This document shows positions 12,216-25,012 of a DNA stretch of 64,000 bases, one piece after another (the stretch's first letter is position 1; each line of letters opens with the position of its first letter). Source of the DNA: Dermanyssus gallinae (taxonomy: Eukaryota > Arthropoda > Arachnida > Mesostigmata > Dermanyssidae); the NCBI GenBank assembly GCA_003439945.1, contig QVRM01002189.1, forward strand, positions 1,268,001 to 1,332,000, written 5' to 3'. The translations under genes and the position numbers were made by a program. The notes under the pieces were generated by a model. That model was not told the DNA's origin, did no database searches, and saw nothing but the letters and a program-made list of their open reading frames with translations.

Positions 12216-13661
12216 GACGAAGCTTACAGAAGGGGCTGGCTAAAATAATAAGAGCTATGGTGTTGTGTGCGACCCTCGATGATGGAGCACGTAGTTGATG
12301 GCTGCGTGACTCGACTTTTTGCGTTTTTTCACATCGTCGGCCCAATGCAACATCGCTACAACGTCAACAACGGATCGGTATAGCACAAAATGTCAATTTT
12401 AAGTATTTTTGTGTGTCCATAAAAAGGCTGTTTCAGATTGAAGGGTGGCTAAATGGCCTACACTAGACGAGATGGCATTTCTCGATTGCTAACAGAGTTG
12501 CTACGTAATTATTTTGACATTCAACTATTAATTTTAATTAATAGTTGCGTACATAATTAGTTATCAATCGGCAACCACTTCTCCGTTTTTTTCCCATTAA
12601 AAAGCCCATAAATTACACATTATTATTACTTGTGGGAAATATGTGGTCTCATTTATTTTCAAATCTTAAGCAGCAGGCGAGCATAGTTATGGCAGGGCCT
12701 GTCCACATGTCTGTGTTGCCCTGTCAAGAATCTGTTTACAACGGGTCTCCATTAATAGGTCTATGGAACGGACAAATCTTGTTGCACAAGTCCGAGCGCA
12801 CCCCATAGGGGTTTCTGATATGAAGAAGTTCCTGTAGACCAATGCCAGTAGCCTGCGCACACCGGGGGGGGGGGGGGCTGTGAATGGGGGAAGATGGGTG
12901 CGTATATTGCCTGCTGACAAAAGTTCCGGTCTTCAAAAGGGTCACGCGACAGACAGTTGCCCTTGTTCCGCGGCGGGAAACGAGGTCAGAGGATGTAGAA
13001 ACGCAACTTTATCACCGGCCCAACAAGGCCAAAGCGATGAACACAAATATGTCAACAGACCGGCAGCATACGACGACGGTTTAGAAGAAAAACTTCTGAG
13101 AGTTCTGACGTAGTACGTAATAATAGTCGAGACGGATGCTCCTTGAAATCAATGTTTGTGCCGAGACGAATAGCGAAAGCAGCGAGATGAGTTACATTCG
13201 CACGAAAATGGTTAGCAAACACTTAGAAGACAAGAAGATGGATGAATACTCTGGCGACAAGCGAGTGTTGTACGACAAAACGAATAGGTCATGGTATTGA
13301 CAAACAATGATAATACCTGGTCACCTAGGCATTGTTGACTGCCTGCTGAAGACAGGGCGTTTTGCTAAACATCAAAGATTACAAGTGATATGGCCACTAT
13401 AGGGTGGCGTGCTATGTACAGGAAAGAAAAGACAAAATATCGTAGAAAAAAAGTCTAGTCATTGCTGAAAAAAGACTGCACAACTGTGTAGTTATAATAA
13501 AAGCAATTTGGCATCATTGCTAAGCTAATTAAATATGAGTATTTAAGATTTTAGTCGCATTGTAAACCTCAAGAGTAAATGGACGCAAGAGACTGGATAG
13601 CCCAAAAGCAGAAGGCTATAAGCATAATGTTGCAAAAGACTATAAGCATACACGGGCGCAA

Positions 13662-13718
<57 letters not shown>
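13662..13718. repeat. (CA)n-(TA)n compound microsatellite
   Basis: A short CA run followed by about 48 bases of TA. Confidence 0.95.
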
Positions 13719-13720
<2 letters not shown>

Positions 13721-14346
13721 TGTCATAAATAAAGTCTAGAAGGTTTTTTCTTTCGTCGGGTCTTGTTCAAAGGGATAAAAATGAACATTGCTGGACCAAG
13801 TGTACAGAGCTTTAAGGATCTACGAAGTTTAGCAGGTATGAGAAAAAATATACGGCGTTTACCAGAGAATGCGACCTTATTTCTTAGGAATAGCTACTGC
13901 TTTAAAGAGGCACGGGCGAGCTCGGAACAGCACCATTCTCACTGCGGATGCCCTGATGCTTTCGTAGTTTGCTGTGACGCCGGAAAGTAACGATTTTTAC
14001 ATAATTCGCACAACTGTGTCATAACATAAACGGACACAGCCAGATTGCTGCTTTGATGGACTGCACCTCGAGTGCAACTCCCCCCCCCTCTTCAAGCGAG
14101 GTGTGGAGCTTCATCCATATCCGGGGTTGTGTCGTTTTGCCGAAGGTATACATGGTATGAGACGTCACATGGTACGCTATTCTAGCGGCGATTAAAGTTT
14201 AATCTTTTTTTTTTAATACGGACTCCTTCACACGGTGCCCGGCTTGCTGTATGACAGGTAAGGGGCACTACAAGGAGAAGGCTGACGTACAATGTGTTCT
14301 ATCTGCTTTTGTTTCGGCAGCCCATCAGTCGCTTTTGGTCGCTTGC

Positions 14347-14374
14347 ATATATATATATATATATATACATATAA
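14347..14374. repeat. (TA)n microsatellite
   Basis: About 28 bases with one CA step. Confidence 0.85.
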
Positions 14375-17300
14375 CAAGTATACCACGCATTTTTATGATA
14401 TATTTGCTCAAGATCTTTGATTAGGTGGTGATAGCAGTCCTCGCGCTAGTGGCCGTTATGGCGCTCTTTGTGCGAAAGCAAGCGGAAGGGAATATCCCAC
14501 ATTCCCACTCTCGTTGCGAGTCAGGGCGTTCTAATTGCTACTGCTTGCCTCCGCTGGCGAGTAAATAGAGAGCGATAGTTGGACAGGATGGTTCTCTGCT
14601 CGTGCGAATGGTGCCGCTCATAGTCATAACACCGCGTAACCTGCTTATCGCCGTGGCCGGCGACAGAGGCGTGGGCAGCTGCGCCCGTGGCTGTATGATA
14701 GCTTCTGCATGCTAAAGGGCCGCCCTAAGAGACCGATAGAGAGCAGGAGACAACGAGGCGGAGAGAAGGAACAAGAGCGTGGCGAAGGAAAAAGATAGAA
14801 GGGAAATCACCAGCAGACGAGGGGCACGCATAAAAAAGTGGAACAATTTGAAGGGCAGCGAACCCAGGGCTCTGTTTCCCGTTTTTCCATGTACAATAAT
14901 ACTTATTGTCCGAGGGCGGATGCTCACGTATCGGACAGACAACAGCAGTATTAGGCCCTGAAGCACGAGCCAGTTTCAGAAGAACAGCAGGCTAGCCGCC
15001 AGCGTTGAGTCAGGCGGCCCAGTCAGACGCTACCATCGTTTTGGCTGCGGCGGCAGCGGCAGCACCAGCAGCCCCCGGGGGTATGGCTGACTGGGCGGTC
15101 GGGAAGAGACGTCGAACATAGGAGTGTGTCCCTGGAGCTATATAGCACCATCGAGAACGATAGTCTATCCACTTGCAGAGAGGCCAAAAGACGAAGAGGA
15201 AGAAAGCGAAGGAAAAGTCGACGAGGAAAGCAGCGCCCTCACTTCCCGTACCCGGTCATGGTGGGTCGACGGCGCGCATAGATATACGCACACAACACAC
15301 ACACCCACATTCTACATGTTCCAAGCCGCCCAGGCAAGTCATCCAACACAGAGGAACAGATAGACAACAGCATAAGGGTGGGTGGCGCGAGTCGACGTGA
15401 GAAGCCTACCCAATTCGCTGTGGCTGTGGATGAACGGCAGATTGGGAAAAGGGCCGAAAAAGAAAGAGAGGAAGATTCTGAGTCGGGGAATTGGCCGCCA
15501 TCATTTCTCTATGCCGTCCGCCCGACCAGCACCTATGCTTTGGGAGAGTTTCTCGCGCGGCGAAATTTGACCACTATCCGCATCCCTAGCGGTCCGTTCC
15601 GAACACTTCCGCCTGCCCGATCGTGTCTGCCTATCGACATCACGCCCATAATCGCATCCTTCTCAATCAGCGTCATCATTTACACTCCGTCGTCGACAGC
15701 AACCACGGCCCCTCATAAGGAAATTGTATAAATGCTGCTGAAAAATTTAATTGAGATTGATACCCTATATGGCGGCCTATGTCACATCAGCTCACAATCC
15801 AATACGGAGTGCGTAACTTACTGTGTCTCGGAAGAATGCACGTGTATGCCAAACACCGCATACATATGGTATGTTTTGTAAGCGCACATGAATAGCGACG
15901 GTCCAATAATGTTAGGCAAACATTTCATGCAGCATCAAACAAGAAAGGAATACAAACAATGAGCGCCCGCTATGTCTGTAGCAGAACTTTTGGTTTCTAT
16001 AATACGCAAAACCCGTACGTGTAGCTGCATAGAGAATTCGTAAATCAGCTATTCTTCGTTTGTTGGAGCAGTGTATTTGCGTGATCTAATGGCTCATCTC
16101 GCTCGATTTAAATGTGTTCACTTCACGTTAATTTGGCAGATTACAACGGGTGTTCTTTTTAACTTTTGATTCTCATCGTTCTTGCAGCTATATAATGTGG
16201 TTACTACAGGTTTAATACACAGCTTAAGCGAGCGAATGCATTCGGAAGTACTTCAATCAATTCTTGCTGGATTGCACAAAGCTAATCCTGTATGAACTAC
16301 TTGTCGCAGGCTTTTGTTGTAGGTCTTCCTTGGGCTGCTGGACGCAAATCGGAAATAGAAAGGTCCTAAAGTGGTGTTATGTACTGCGTACCCATTTGCC
16401 TGGTAAGGATTGTTGATAACGAAACACCAGATGTAGTGTCCATATATTTTTTATTCGTGCGGCAAGCAATATGTATACCACGATTGCTCTATGTACAAAA
16501 ATTATTTATGTACAGTATTCGGACAATGACGTACCAAAAAGCTTCGGGGGCACATGGGTAAGCACATCTTCTCATAGTCAAATGCATATAACGGCAATCA
16601 GCCAAATGCTTTGTCCTAAATAGGTGATATATGTGTGTGTGTGTGGCGTTTGTATATTTAGCATAGCTATAGCGTTGGTTTCTAATTTCTAAACAAAACA
16701 ATTCAAAACCCGCTTCAACGCTATACGCTAGCTGTACACACAGACCGCCTGAAAAGAAGAAGGTCTACTCGTTTCTGCTTAGGCGTGGGCTGACAAACTC
16801 GTTTAATTCTGCCTTGCGTTGTCAGCGTGAGTTCGAGTGGCTCTTGGCCGCCGGGCGGGCTCGCCGCGATGTGACTCTGCTTTAGGCTAAATAGGGTTCG
16901 ACTCGAAGGGATCAAGTTCCCAAGCTAGCGATCTCTTCCTATTTCAAAGTTTTATGTGACTAGCATTTGATTTTGACTAAAGTAGGCAAATCTATCACTC
17001 GGCTAGGGCGGCCCTACTTTTGGTAAGGTGGCCGATGGGTCTATTTCAGCCGATTCGCTGACTTCGCGAACTTCCTTGGTGACAAGTTGAGCAGGTTGAC
17101 CCACAATTTGACATTTGGCACTGGCCGCTACTGCACCACTACATCTCAGCGCTACACTTCACCCCGAGGCACATGAACAAGATCTGTGCTTGGCAGTGGA
17201 TAAAGTACACTAACATCGACTATCCAGAAACAGATGTTGCAGCCAGTAAATATTGATGCTGGATATTTTTACAGAGGTTTGATAAAGGCCTCCTGCGTAG

Positions 17301-19684
17301 CGTTCAAACGTTATTGGCTTGAGTCGCCGCTTTTTCGCCGAAAAGCAGAGGGCGTTTACCATTGCTGCTTACACTTTTTTTTTAACAACTATCCATATTA
17401 GTTTCGACTCCGTACTGATTAGAGGATAGATTATAAAATTGCCTTCAATTAGAACATAAAGAGTGGGACGAGGCTAGGATGCAGTGAAACCTGAAAAGCC
17501 TCCTTGTTGTGCGATTTCCTGCCTACACGCCAGGCAAACATATTATTGATTACTTTGAGTCGTGCAATGCATTTTCGTAAAAACATTATTTGGCTTTTAC
17601 CACCTTTGGTCCATTGTCACATTGACGAAATGGCCGATAAGATTGGCGCGCACAATCTGCGACAGTACCCATTTTTTAATAAACAATTAGAGTAGTTTAA
17701 TAAAGTTGACAGCGATCGAAGGTTTATAGCATTGTGTAAATATCTTGTAACGCTGTCGTTACGCTGAGTTACCCGAGGATATAGAAGTCAGTACGACGGC
17801 AACTTCATCGCAATGAGGTTTGGATGAACGAGGATGCACGGATTTACGTCCAGTGCGTAATACAGTCGAGATGATGACATATTGAGTTTACCCTTTTTCG
17901 GTCTATTGATTGATACACGAGTCATCGCGGCGGGCTAGCATCTCAAAATATGCCAATTTCGGCCTGTAATCGGTCGTAATTTTTAGTGGTTTTTGTTTGT
18001 TTCGTATACGGGTTAGTTGAGGTTTGACTTGAGTTGAGTATTTTGAGTGGACCTTCTTCCTCTGATTGGTTGGTTGAGATGTGTCGTCATTGCGGACGCT
18101 GTGGCTGCTGGATGAGGTTGGTCCGGGTTGATTTGAATCGCGCCATAATGCGTAGACAGTCTAGTGCGTGGTTGGGCGATTACTGTACTGTAACATAAAC
18201 AGATAGACAATATATATATATATAACATGAACAGACAGTTTAAAATCAAGTGATTACTGCGAGATTTACACGGCAATCTTGATATGTTCGTACTGAATTC
18301 TGATCTAACCCCCCAACAATCCTCGGTCCAGCGGAGACCGACACTACGCAAACGCTCTACTCCTAAGATGTTCGCAAAAAGAAACATCCAGGCTACCAAA
18401 AACGAAGAAAGACGCTTTGTAGTGGTTGCACAATGAGTCATCCATAAAAAAATTAGAAAGTATGTGCGGGTGAGAGAGAGGACGCAGCGCCTCCACTGCA
18501 ACAACACTTACGGAGACAGACACACGCATTAGAAGTCGCTTGGCAAAACTACACGAACGCATCGGGTTATCGTTATGGACGTCGCGTTTGGAAAATTGAA
18601 GTTGCACACTTCGCTGTGCAAGTTACGGCAATCGCTTGCCCAGACTCCACGTTGGCCCATGCGGACGAGGAGGTGGTATGACAATATGTCGTCCACTGGC
18701 TGAACGAAATCGTTCCGCTGAGGAATCGGAGCGCGCACGAAACTGCAACGGAAGTAATGGCCGCATCAGCAGCGGCGGCGGCGGTTGCCAACGAGTCCAT
18801 TCAAGGAGACAGGGAACACTGGAAAAGGCGCAGGGAGAAAAAGATGGACAGACACAAACCGCCGGGTTGTCCGAGGAAACGAGCTACACGGAAAGTTTAC
18901 CTTTTCTCGTTGTTGACGTCTTCAGTCAAAATGGCCAGTCGACCAGCGAGTCGCGTTTAAGCGCAGTTCCGCAGCCGTCAACGAGTGAAGGTGCTGGAGT
19001 ACACAACCAACAGCGGCTGACTTCGCAGAGGAATAAGCATGTGAGCGGGGGCAGACGGGCGATTCAAAGGACCGATTCATGTGGGCATACGCGTACATCG
19101 TGCAACAGACTGCCGCCCGTCGACGCACACCACCACCTCATACTCAGCCAGCCTACGGCGACGGCGGCGGCGGCGGGCGGCTTCTTCTCTGAGGGCTAGA
19201 GGAGGAGCCCTCTGAGGCGGTGGCTGTGAACGCCCTTTCGCGGCTAGATGACGCGCGTAGAAGGAAGGAAAGACGAATGAACATAACTGAGAGCGATACG
19301 AGGAGCGCAGCCGCCATACAGACGGTAAACACACGGACAAGACGACGGAGGTACAGGGGAAACGGGAGGCTCGGAGGTAGGGAAAAGTTGGAGGGACCTC
19401 GATACAGCAGAAGCAGCAGCGCTGCCACAAGATGGGTTGTGGAGACTGGGAGAAGAAGGAGGACGTGGTGGTGGTGGCGGCGGTATGTTATGTACAGCTA
19501 GATACTGCCCATGTCGGTAAAGAACCGCTCAGCCGCCGGGTTTCAAACGAACCAACAATATTAACTGGTCGAACGGCCAAAACGGTCAGTACCGCTAACA
19601 GAACAGCCGATGTTTTGAATCACAGAGCAAACGAGGTAGGCGGACAAAGGAACACAGGGATAAACGAGAGGAAAGATAAAGCAC

Positions 19685-19801
19685 CATAATCATCATCACC
19701 ATCGTCGTCATTGTTGTAGTCATCATCATTATTATCATCACCATCGTCGTCATTGTTGTCGTCATCATCACCACCACCACCACCACCACCACAACCACCA
19801 T
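19685..19801. repeat. Imperfect (ATC)/(ACC) repeat with internal duplication
   Basis: A ~45-base block (tcatcatcaccatcgtcgtc then attgttgt) occurs twice before a pure CAC run. Confidence 0.85.
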
Positions 19802-20036
19802 CATGGACTGAACGAAACCTGCACCGCGCTGCACAGCGTTCAACTTAAGTGGGAGGGGGGGGGGGAATCGATTGGGCTCTTACAGCCCTGTAAAGCTGCT
19901 GTCGCTACTTTACAGCCCACAGTACAACCACTACCACTATCAACATGAGAACAGCAACATCAACAACAGCAATAACAACAACATTAGCAATAGCTACTAC
20001 CCGACAATTGACATTGCTACGGCCCTCGGCCACTTG

Positions 20037-20123
20037 ACAACGTCAACATTAACAAGAACAACGACAACAACGACAACATTAACAACAACAACGACAACAA
20101 CGTCAACATTAACAACAACAGCA
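20037..20123. repeat. Higher-order CAA-type repeat
   Basis: The phrase aacgtcaacattaacaa and variants recur about every 20-36 bases among CAA/CGA triplets. Confidence 0.8.
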
Positions 20124-20448
20124 AGGGATGTATCATGGAGTAGATCGTACATGTGTTTGACTGTTCTAAGCGAGCCCGCAGCCGGTAGCTTGGGGTGCTG
20201 GCCCAACTGTTCGAGCCACCGAAAACCGAACGGTAGCCGAACAAACGGACGAGCGGCCGGGTGGGGCGCGCAGGCAAACGGCATCATCTATTATCGGCTA
20301 CAGACGCCACAGCAGGCAACAACAACGTTCGCATGTGTCGTTGTATTGACCAATAATTGTCGCTGCTGCAATCTCAACTGAAGGGCTGGCTACAAACACA
20401 GGACAAACGAGGCGAGCTGAGCAAACGAACACACACACCTATAAAAAA

Positions 20449-20463
20449 TATATATATATATGT

Positions 20464-20502
<39 letters not shown>
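20449..20502. repeat. (TA)n microsatellite
   Basis: Interrupted once by tgtataca. Confidence 0.9.
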
Positions 20503-20504
<2 letters not shown>

Positions 20505-20955
20505 AGTACAAACATACGCATGACCTTTAGCCCAAGTGACTCGTACGTCAATTTGTCTTCGAATTGCCGTAAGGCGATTAGAGTTTCGACTTCGTTTTTG
20601 TTAAGTCAGTTTCGCTTACTTCATCACATCTTCTTCGTAAGTGACATAACACGGATAGACAATAATCGTTATAGTTGACATTTCATCGATTCCCCCCCGC
20701 CTCACACACACAGAGGAATCGAACGTTACGACTCAAAGCGGATTCTGGGTGTCACCTCGCAAAGCTGGTTTTCGACGACTTTTTCTCACTCGGTCACTTA
20801 GGTCTGTAGCTGCGTAGTCGTCACATTTTTTTGTCAATAACACGCGAGATGCGAGGAAAACTGCAGTGGGCCGGCGGCCGTCAGATCTGCTATGTAATAA
20901 TCGAGGCTAAGATAATTAGCCATTTAACGTACATACACAGGAGAAAACTGTACGC

Positions 20956-20960
20956 ATATA

Positions 20961-21035
<75 letters not shown>
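20956..21035. repeat. Long (TA)n microsatellite
   Basis: About 80 bases with one interruption (ataca). Confidence 0.95.
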
Positions 21036-21037
<2 letters not shown>

Positions 21038-21699
21038 ACACTCATGCATTGGTTGGAATAATCCTGGTTAATTTTGTAAGAGTCTTTTGGTCGACTCACC
21101 TTAAGACAGAAACACACAATCTGCGAGTGTAGGCCAACTTTAGGCATCGTATACGTTTATACGATTAGAGGCTTTTCAAGTGCTGGAAAATAGGTGAAAG
21201 CCGGGCTGATACTGACGTGCGAACTCGGCCGGGCAGATTAGCAAAAAAACGCCGTAACGTTCTTGTTATCGGCGTCGTCATCGCGCAGTAGTTTTTTTGC
21301 TATTTCACTTCTGCCGTTGTCGCCGCCGCCGCCGCCGCTGCTGCTGCTGCTTATTTGGGACATTTGGAAGCGAGCCTGCCCCGTCGTGAAGTTAGTCATT
21401 GCCTTTCGTTTAAGAAGTGTAAAGCGGCCATCGACGTGACGCGTACACTTACTTGCCGGCCACGATCTCCTGCGCGGACGGTGACGACGCGCCTTCTTTC
21501 CGATCGGCGCTCGGTGAAGACCAGCGCTCGAAATGAACGGCGGCGACAGCTGGTCAGATGAGTTCAGCTCTCAGTAGCCGAGCTCAAATCGCTGCGCCGT
21601 CCGACTACGCCGACGACACCCGAACCACCGAGGCCCCCTCTAGCCCTGTCTATTTTGCTATTTCTCTTTCTCTGCTTCTTTCTTTTCACTGTGCGCGAG

Positions 21700-21765
21700 A
21701 GAGCTCTCGATCTCGCTCTCTATCTCTCTCTCTCTCTATCTCTCTCTATCTCTCTCGCTGTGTCA
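21700..21765. repeat. (CT)n-rich microsatellite
   Basis: Imperfect TCTC run with CTAT interruptions. Confidence 0.85.
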
Positions 21766-22619
21766 TAGCCGTCGCCAAAGATGTGAGTAGCCGATGGGAC
21801 GGGCTGCAGGCAAACGGGCAGGCAGGCTCGAAGGCTTTGCAGTCACTGCGTGGCGGCGGCGCAAACCGACGCTCGCTGAAAAGGGCAATTTGTGCAATTT
21901 TAATAAAGTCCCCTCAACGATCGCTTAGCCATCAACAGGGGGCAGTATAGGCCCTCGCAACGGCATACGTTGACCTCATACTGATCGTGTGCGGGAACTG
22001 GCAGGCGGGGGGGAGGGGGTACGCGAGACGTGGGACGAAGGACGTATTTACGCAGATACAGTCGTCGCAGTGCAAGTGGCTAAACGTCGCCCGATATTCT
22101 TTCTACCAACGTAGGACGTCTTTTTTTCTCGCTCACTCTTGCTTGCTTCGTGTGGCTTTTAGTGGCGTTTTTCTCTGACATTCCTGCACGAGGGCGAGAT
22201 TTCTTTTTGCTTACGCCCTTCCACTTCTTGCGCACTCTTATTTCTGCCCCGTCCTCGTCTTCTTCTTCATATTTGTGTCGTTCGTCCTCCACCTAGGTTT
22301 ATCCACTTCTTAGTATCTACGGTCCAATAGTGTATGCTCACCTACTTTGCCCTGCTTTTAATTCTTTGCGGGAGAGAGAGAGAGAGGAATAATGGCTCCT
22401 TCACATGGGCCGGTACGTTGTACTTTAGCGCTGTATATACTTTGTTTCCAAATTTCTACCTCATTGTATTCTGTTTTCTCTCTTATAAGCAGGAACATAT
22501 TGGCTAATTTGGCAACGACAGTACGCCTATCGAAACTGCTGGTTTTGTTATGTCTTTGCTGGGCTAGAGAAAGCCGATCCTGACATAGACAGCTGCAAAA
22601 CGATGTTTCTAACAGATGT

Positions 22620-22623
<4 letters not shown>

Positions 22624-22658
<35 letters not shown>
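22624..22658. repeat. (TA)n microsatellite
   Basis: About 35 bases. Confidence 0.9.
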
Positions 22659-22659
<1 letters not shown>

Positions 22660-23919
22660 CATTCACCAACAATTGTTAGGGTACTCACTGTATCGGTTTA
22701 TCTGGCTAGTTAGAAGAAGAAAACAGCTGAAACTCATGTATCAAATGTGAGGAAAGGTAAAACGCCTTATCTGAAACCCGTATCCCTTATCTGAAAACAT
22801 TTTGTATGAGTACTAGCTGGAACGAAGTGTTGTGCCAGCGAAAGTTCTCGTTGCAGTTTGAAAGTTAAGGTTTAAGGTGATTAGTATATGCTAAAGGGGG
22901 ACGCAAAAGAGAAGGAATGAGAGGGCAGATTAGCAATGTGGAGTGTCGCAAATCGAAAATTGGTGTATTGAGGGTGGTTCAGAGAGAAGTAATTTGGACC
23001 CTGCCCTAATTATGCTCTGAGATTTGTAAATAGGGTTTAAAAGTTTATGTAAATAAACATAGTTTCGGATTTAAAGGTAGGACGTCTAACCTCGACGCGG
23101 GAGAGAAGGCTACCTCAGTGAAGACCTTCGCTTAACGAGGCCACTCCTCTACGCGGCGGATCGCCCACCTCACGGGTTGTATAACGGCAAACGCTTGCCT
23201 CCAATTGGTCACCTTTTAACACCCAAAGTTTGGGAAGTTTTCTAGCTCGATAGGGCAAAGAGCGTGGCGACCAACGAAGTGTTCGTTGAGGAGTGGTGAC
23301 GTACCCCCGCACGCAGACCCCACTGAACCCCCGGCGAGTTTGGACCATAATTAAGCTTGGTTTGAATTTGAACGCTTTTCCATTGCTTACGACTGGACTC
23401 GCAATTATAGCTCTACATACGTGCGTGATGCCACTACACTAACAGTGCGACTTGCGATTATAGCGACGCGATGCAAACTTTTCTAATTTTGCAACGCTGC
23501 TAACAAACCGAGGCTAGTTCGACTGAGTGCCGTGGCGGGCGGTTGTCTACTACCGGTGTCCGCGATCGTTCATGGTACATCACTTAATGTTATTACCCTT
23601 TTATGTACTCTTCCGTGGAACCTATTACGCCCAGCGTTAAATATTCTCATCGACAGTACCTTTAGTAACCTTTCGTAGCATATACGAGACACAGGGCTCG
23701 TTGCGTGGGCTCGCTATCTGCGGTCGTCGAATAACGCGACAGAAAAGGCGAGATTGAGGAGGTTATGGGAACCTCATCAAGATAAAGGCAGAGGAAGTGA
23801 CGCAACGCTCTCACCCTATAGCGCGTCTCACAGCGAGATATCGCTACAGAGCCACAGTCGGGGCGGTGTGTTGCTAGAGGGCATAGCAGAACCGCAGAGA
23901 TAAGCTTGTTTACCTCCTG

Positions 23920-24318
23920 GCAATGTTGTTCCACGCTGCCTGAGCCTTGGCGGGATCTTCTCCGCCATCGCCTCAGCCCGAAGAGACCAGCCACCTCTTT
24001 TCTATTACTTCGACTCGTTTTCAGATCGCGCAAAGCTCCGTCTCCTGCTGATTTTTGTCGGCTCGCTTTCGAGCGACTTCTGTTTACGGCTGATAATGAT
24101 AAGTTTGCGCCGTAGGATGAGTGAGCGCTGGGCGTCTCCTGGGAGTTTTCTTTGTTGCCACCAGTTTCCATGTCCTCCTCTTTAACCTTCGCTCTTTTGT
24201 TCCTTAATGTTTTCCGTGATAAAGAGGGCGAAGTGAACAGCCAACAGGGGAGATGTTGTTTGCGGGAGCGAAAGGTTATCTCTCTCTCGTGCGGATGCCC
24301 TTGAAGCTATGTAGCATT
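23920..24318 (-). CDS. Possible exon coding a basic, disordered region
   Basis: The minus-strand frame is open from a TAG near 24.32 kb to 23662. The part before a donor-like GAG|GTAAAC near 23.92 kb has coding-like composition: KVKEEDMETGGNKENSQETP then Ser/Lys/Arg-rich sequence ending GSVEQHCQE. It would be a soluble, low-complexity region, and nuclear placement would be a guess. It follows the possible exon at 24440-24505 on the same strand. Confidence 0.25.
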
Positions 24319-24439
24319 TGTTTCGTGGCTGTCTAGGATGAAAGATTAGCCTGATAACGGCGAGGTTGCTAGACGGCATACGGTGACTACTCTTAGAGAC
24401 TGGTCCAGTGGAAAAATCTGTCACTGATGCGGCACTTAC

Positions 24440-24505
24440 CTCGCCTGCTAAAATGGCATTCCAGACCTTGGTTTTTACCGTGAGAGCTAATGCCACGGTA
24501 TATCC
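24440..24505 (-). CDS. Possible orphan internal exon
   Basis: 66-base minus-strand open stretch between an acceptor-like cccttag and a consensus donor GTAAGTG. It reads GYTVALALTVKTKVWNAILA then GE in phase 0. A larger open frame with another donor lies 130-500 bases downstream. The partner exons and family are unknown; it may be a chance match. Confidence 0.25.
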
Positions 24506-24965
24506 CTAAGGGCACTTAGCATCGAAATTGCCCAAATCGCCAGCTCTTCAAGGTTAAGCCCTCTCCACGTGAAGAGAGGCTGCTTTTACTTGCAAAAGGT
24601 GAAATCTGCATTTATTTACTGTCTAGGAAACCTCAACGATTCACCATGTCCGATATGTTGACGACGTTTTGAGCCGGACGCTATACCGGATCGATATGTT
24701 TCATATGTAGTCATGGCAACCGCCAATCTATGACGGCTCGCCATAGTTACGCCTTATGTCAAACATGTAGGCGGTCTAGTTGCCTCTTTAAATATTGTTG
24801 AATATTGCCATTGTTCATCGTGTGTGCCTTGTGGCTATCTAGGCGTGCTATATTATCGGAAATACACCCACGGCAACAGCGTTCGTGAATCGAATGCACG
24901 CGGGCACCCATTCAGACTCACATACGAGAAGCGCAGCCCTGCTAGATTCCAAATAAGTCTAAGAA

Positions 24966-25012
24966 TTATATATATATATATATATATACACATATATATA
25001 TATATATATATA
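24966..25012. repeat. (TA)n microsatellite
   Basis: Two runs joined by cacata. Confidence 0.9.

Noticed and set aside
12523..12546. 11-base perfect inverted repeat (aactattaatt)
   Set aside because: AT-only and with no loop, gene or terminator context; easily explained by chance in AT-rich DNA.
18636..19199. 187-codon plus-strand frame
   Set aside because: Low-complexity, Ser/Arg/Gly-rich, with open frames on the opposite strand as well. No splice or family evidence.
19997..20381. Thr- or Val-rich frames on both strands
   Set aside because: Products of the CAA-type higher-order repeat.
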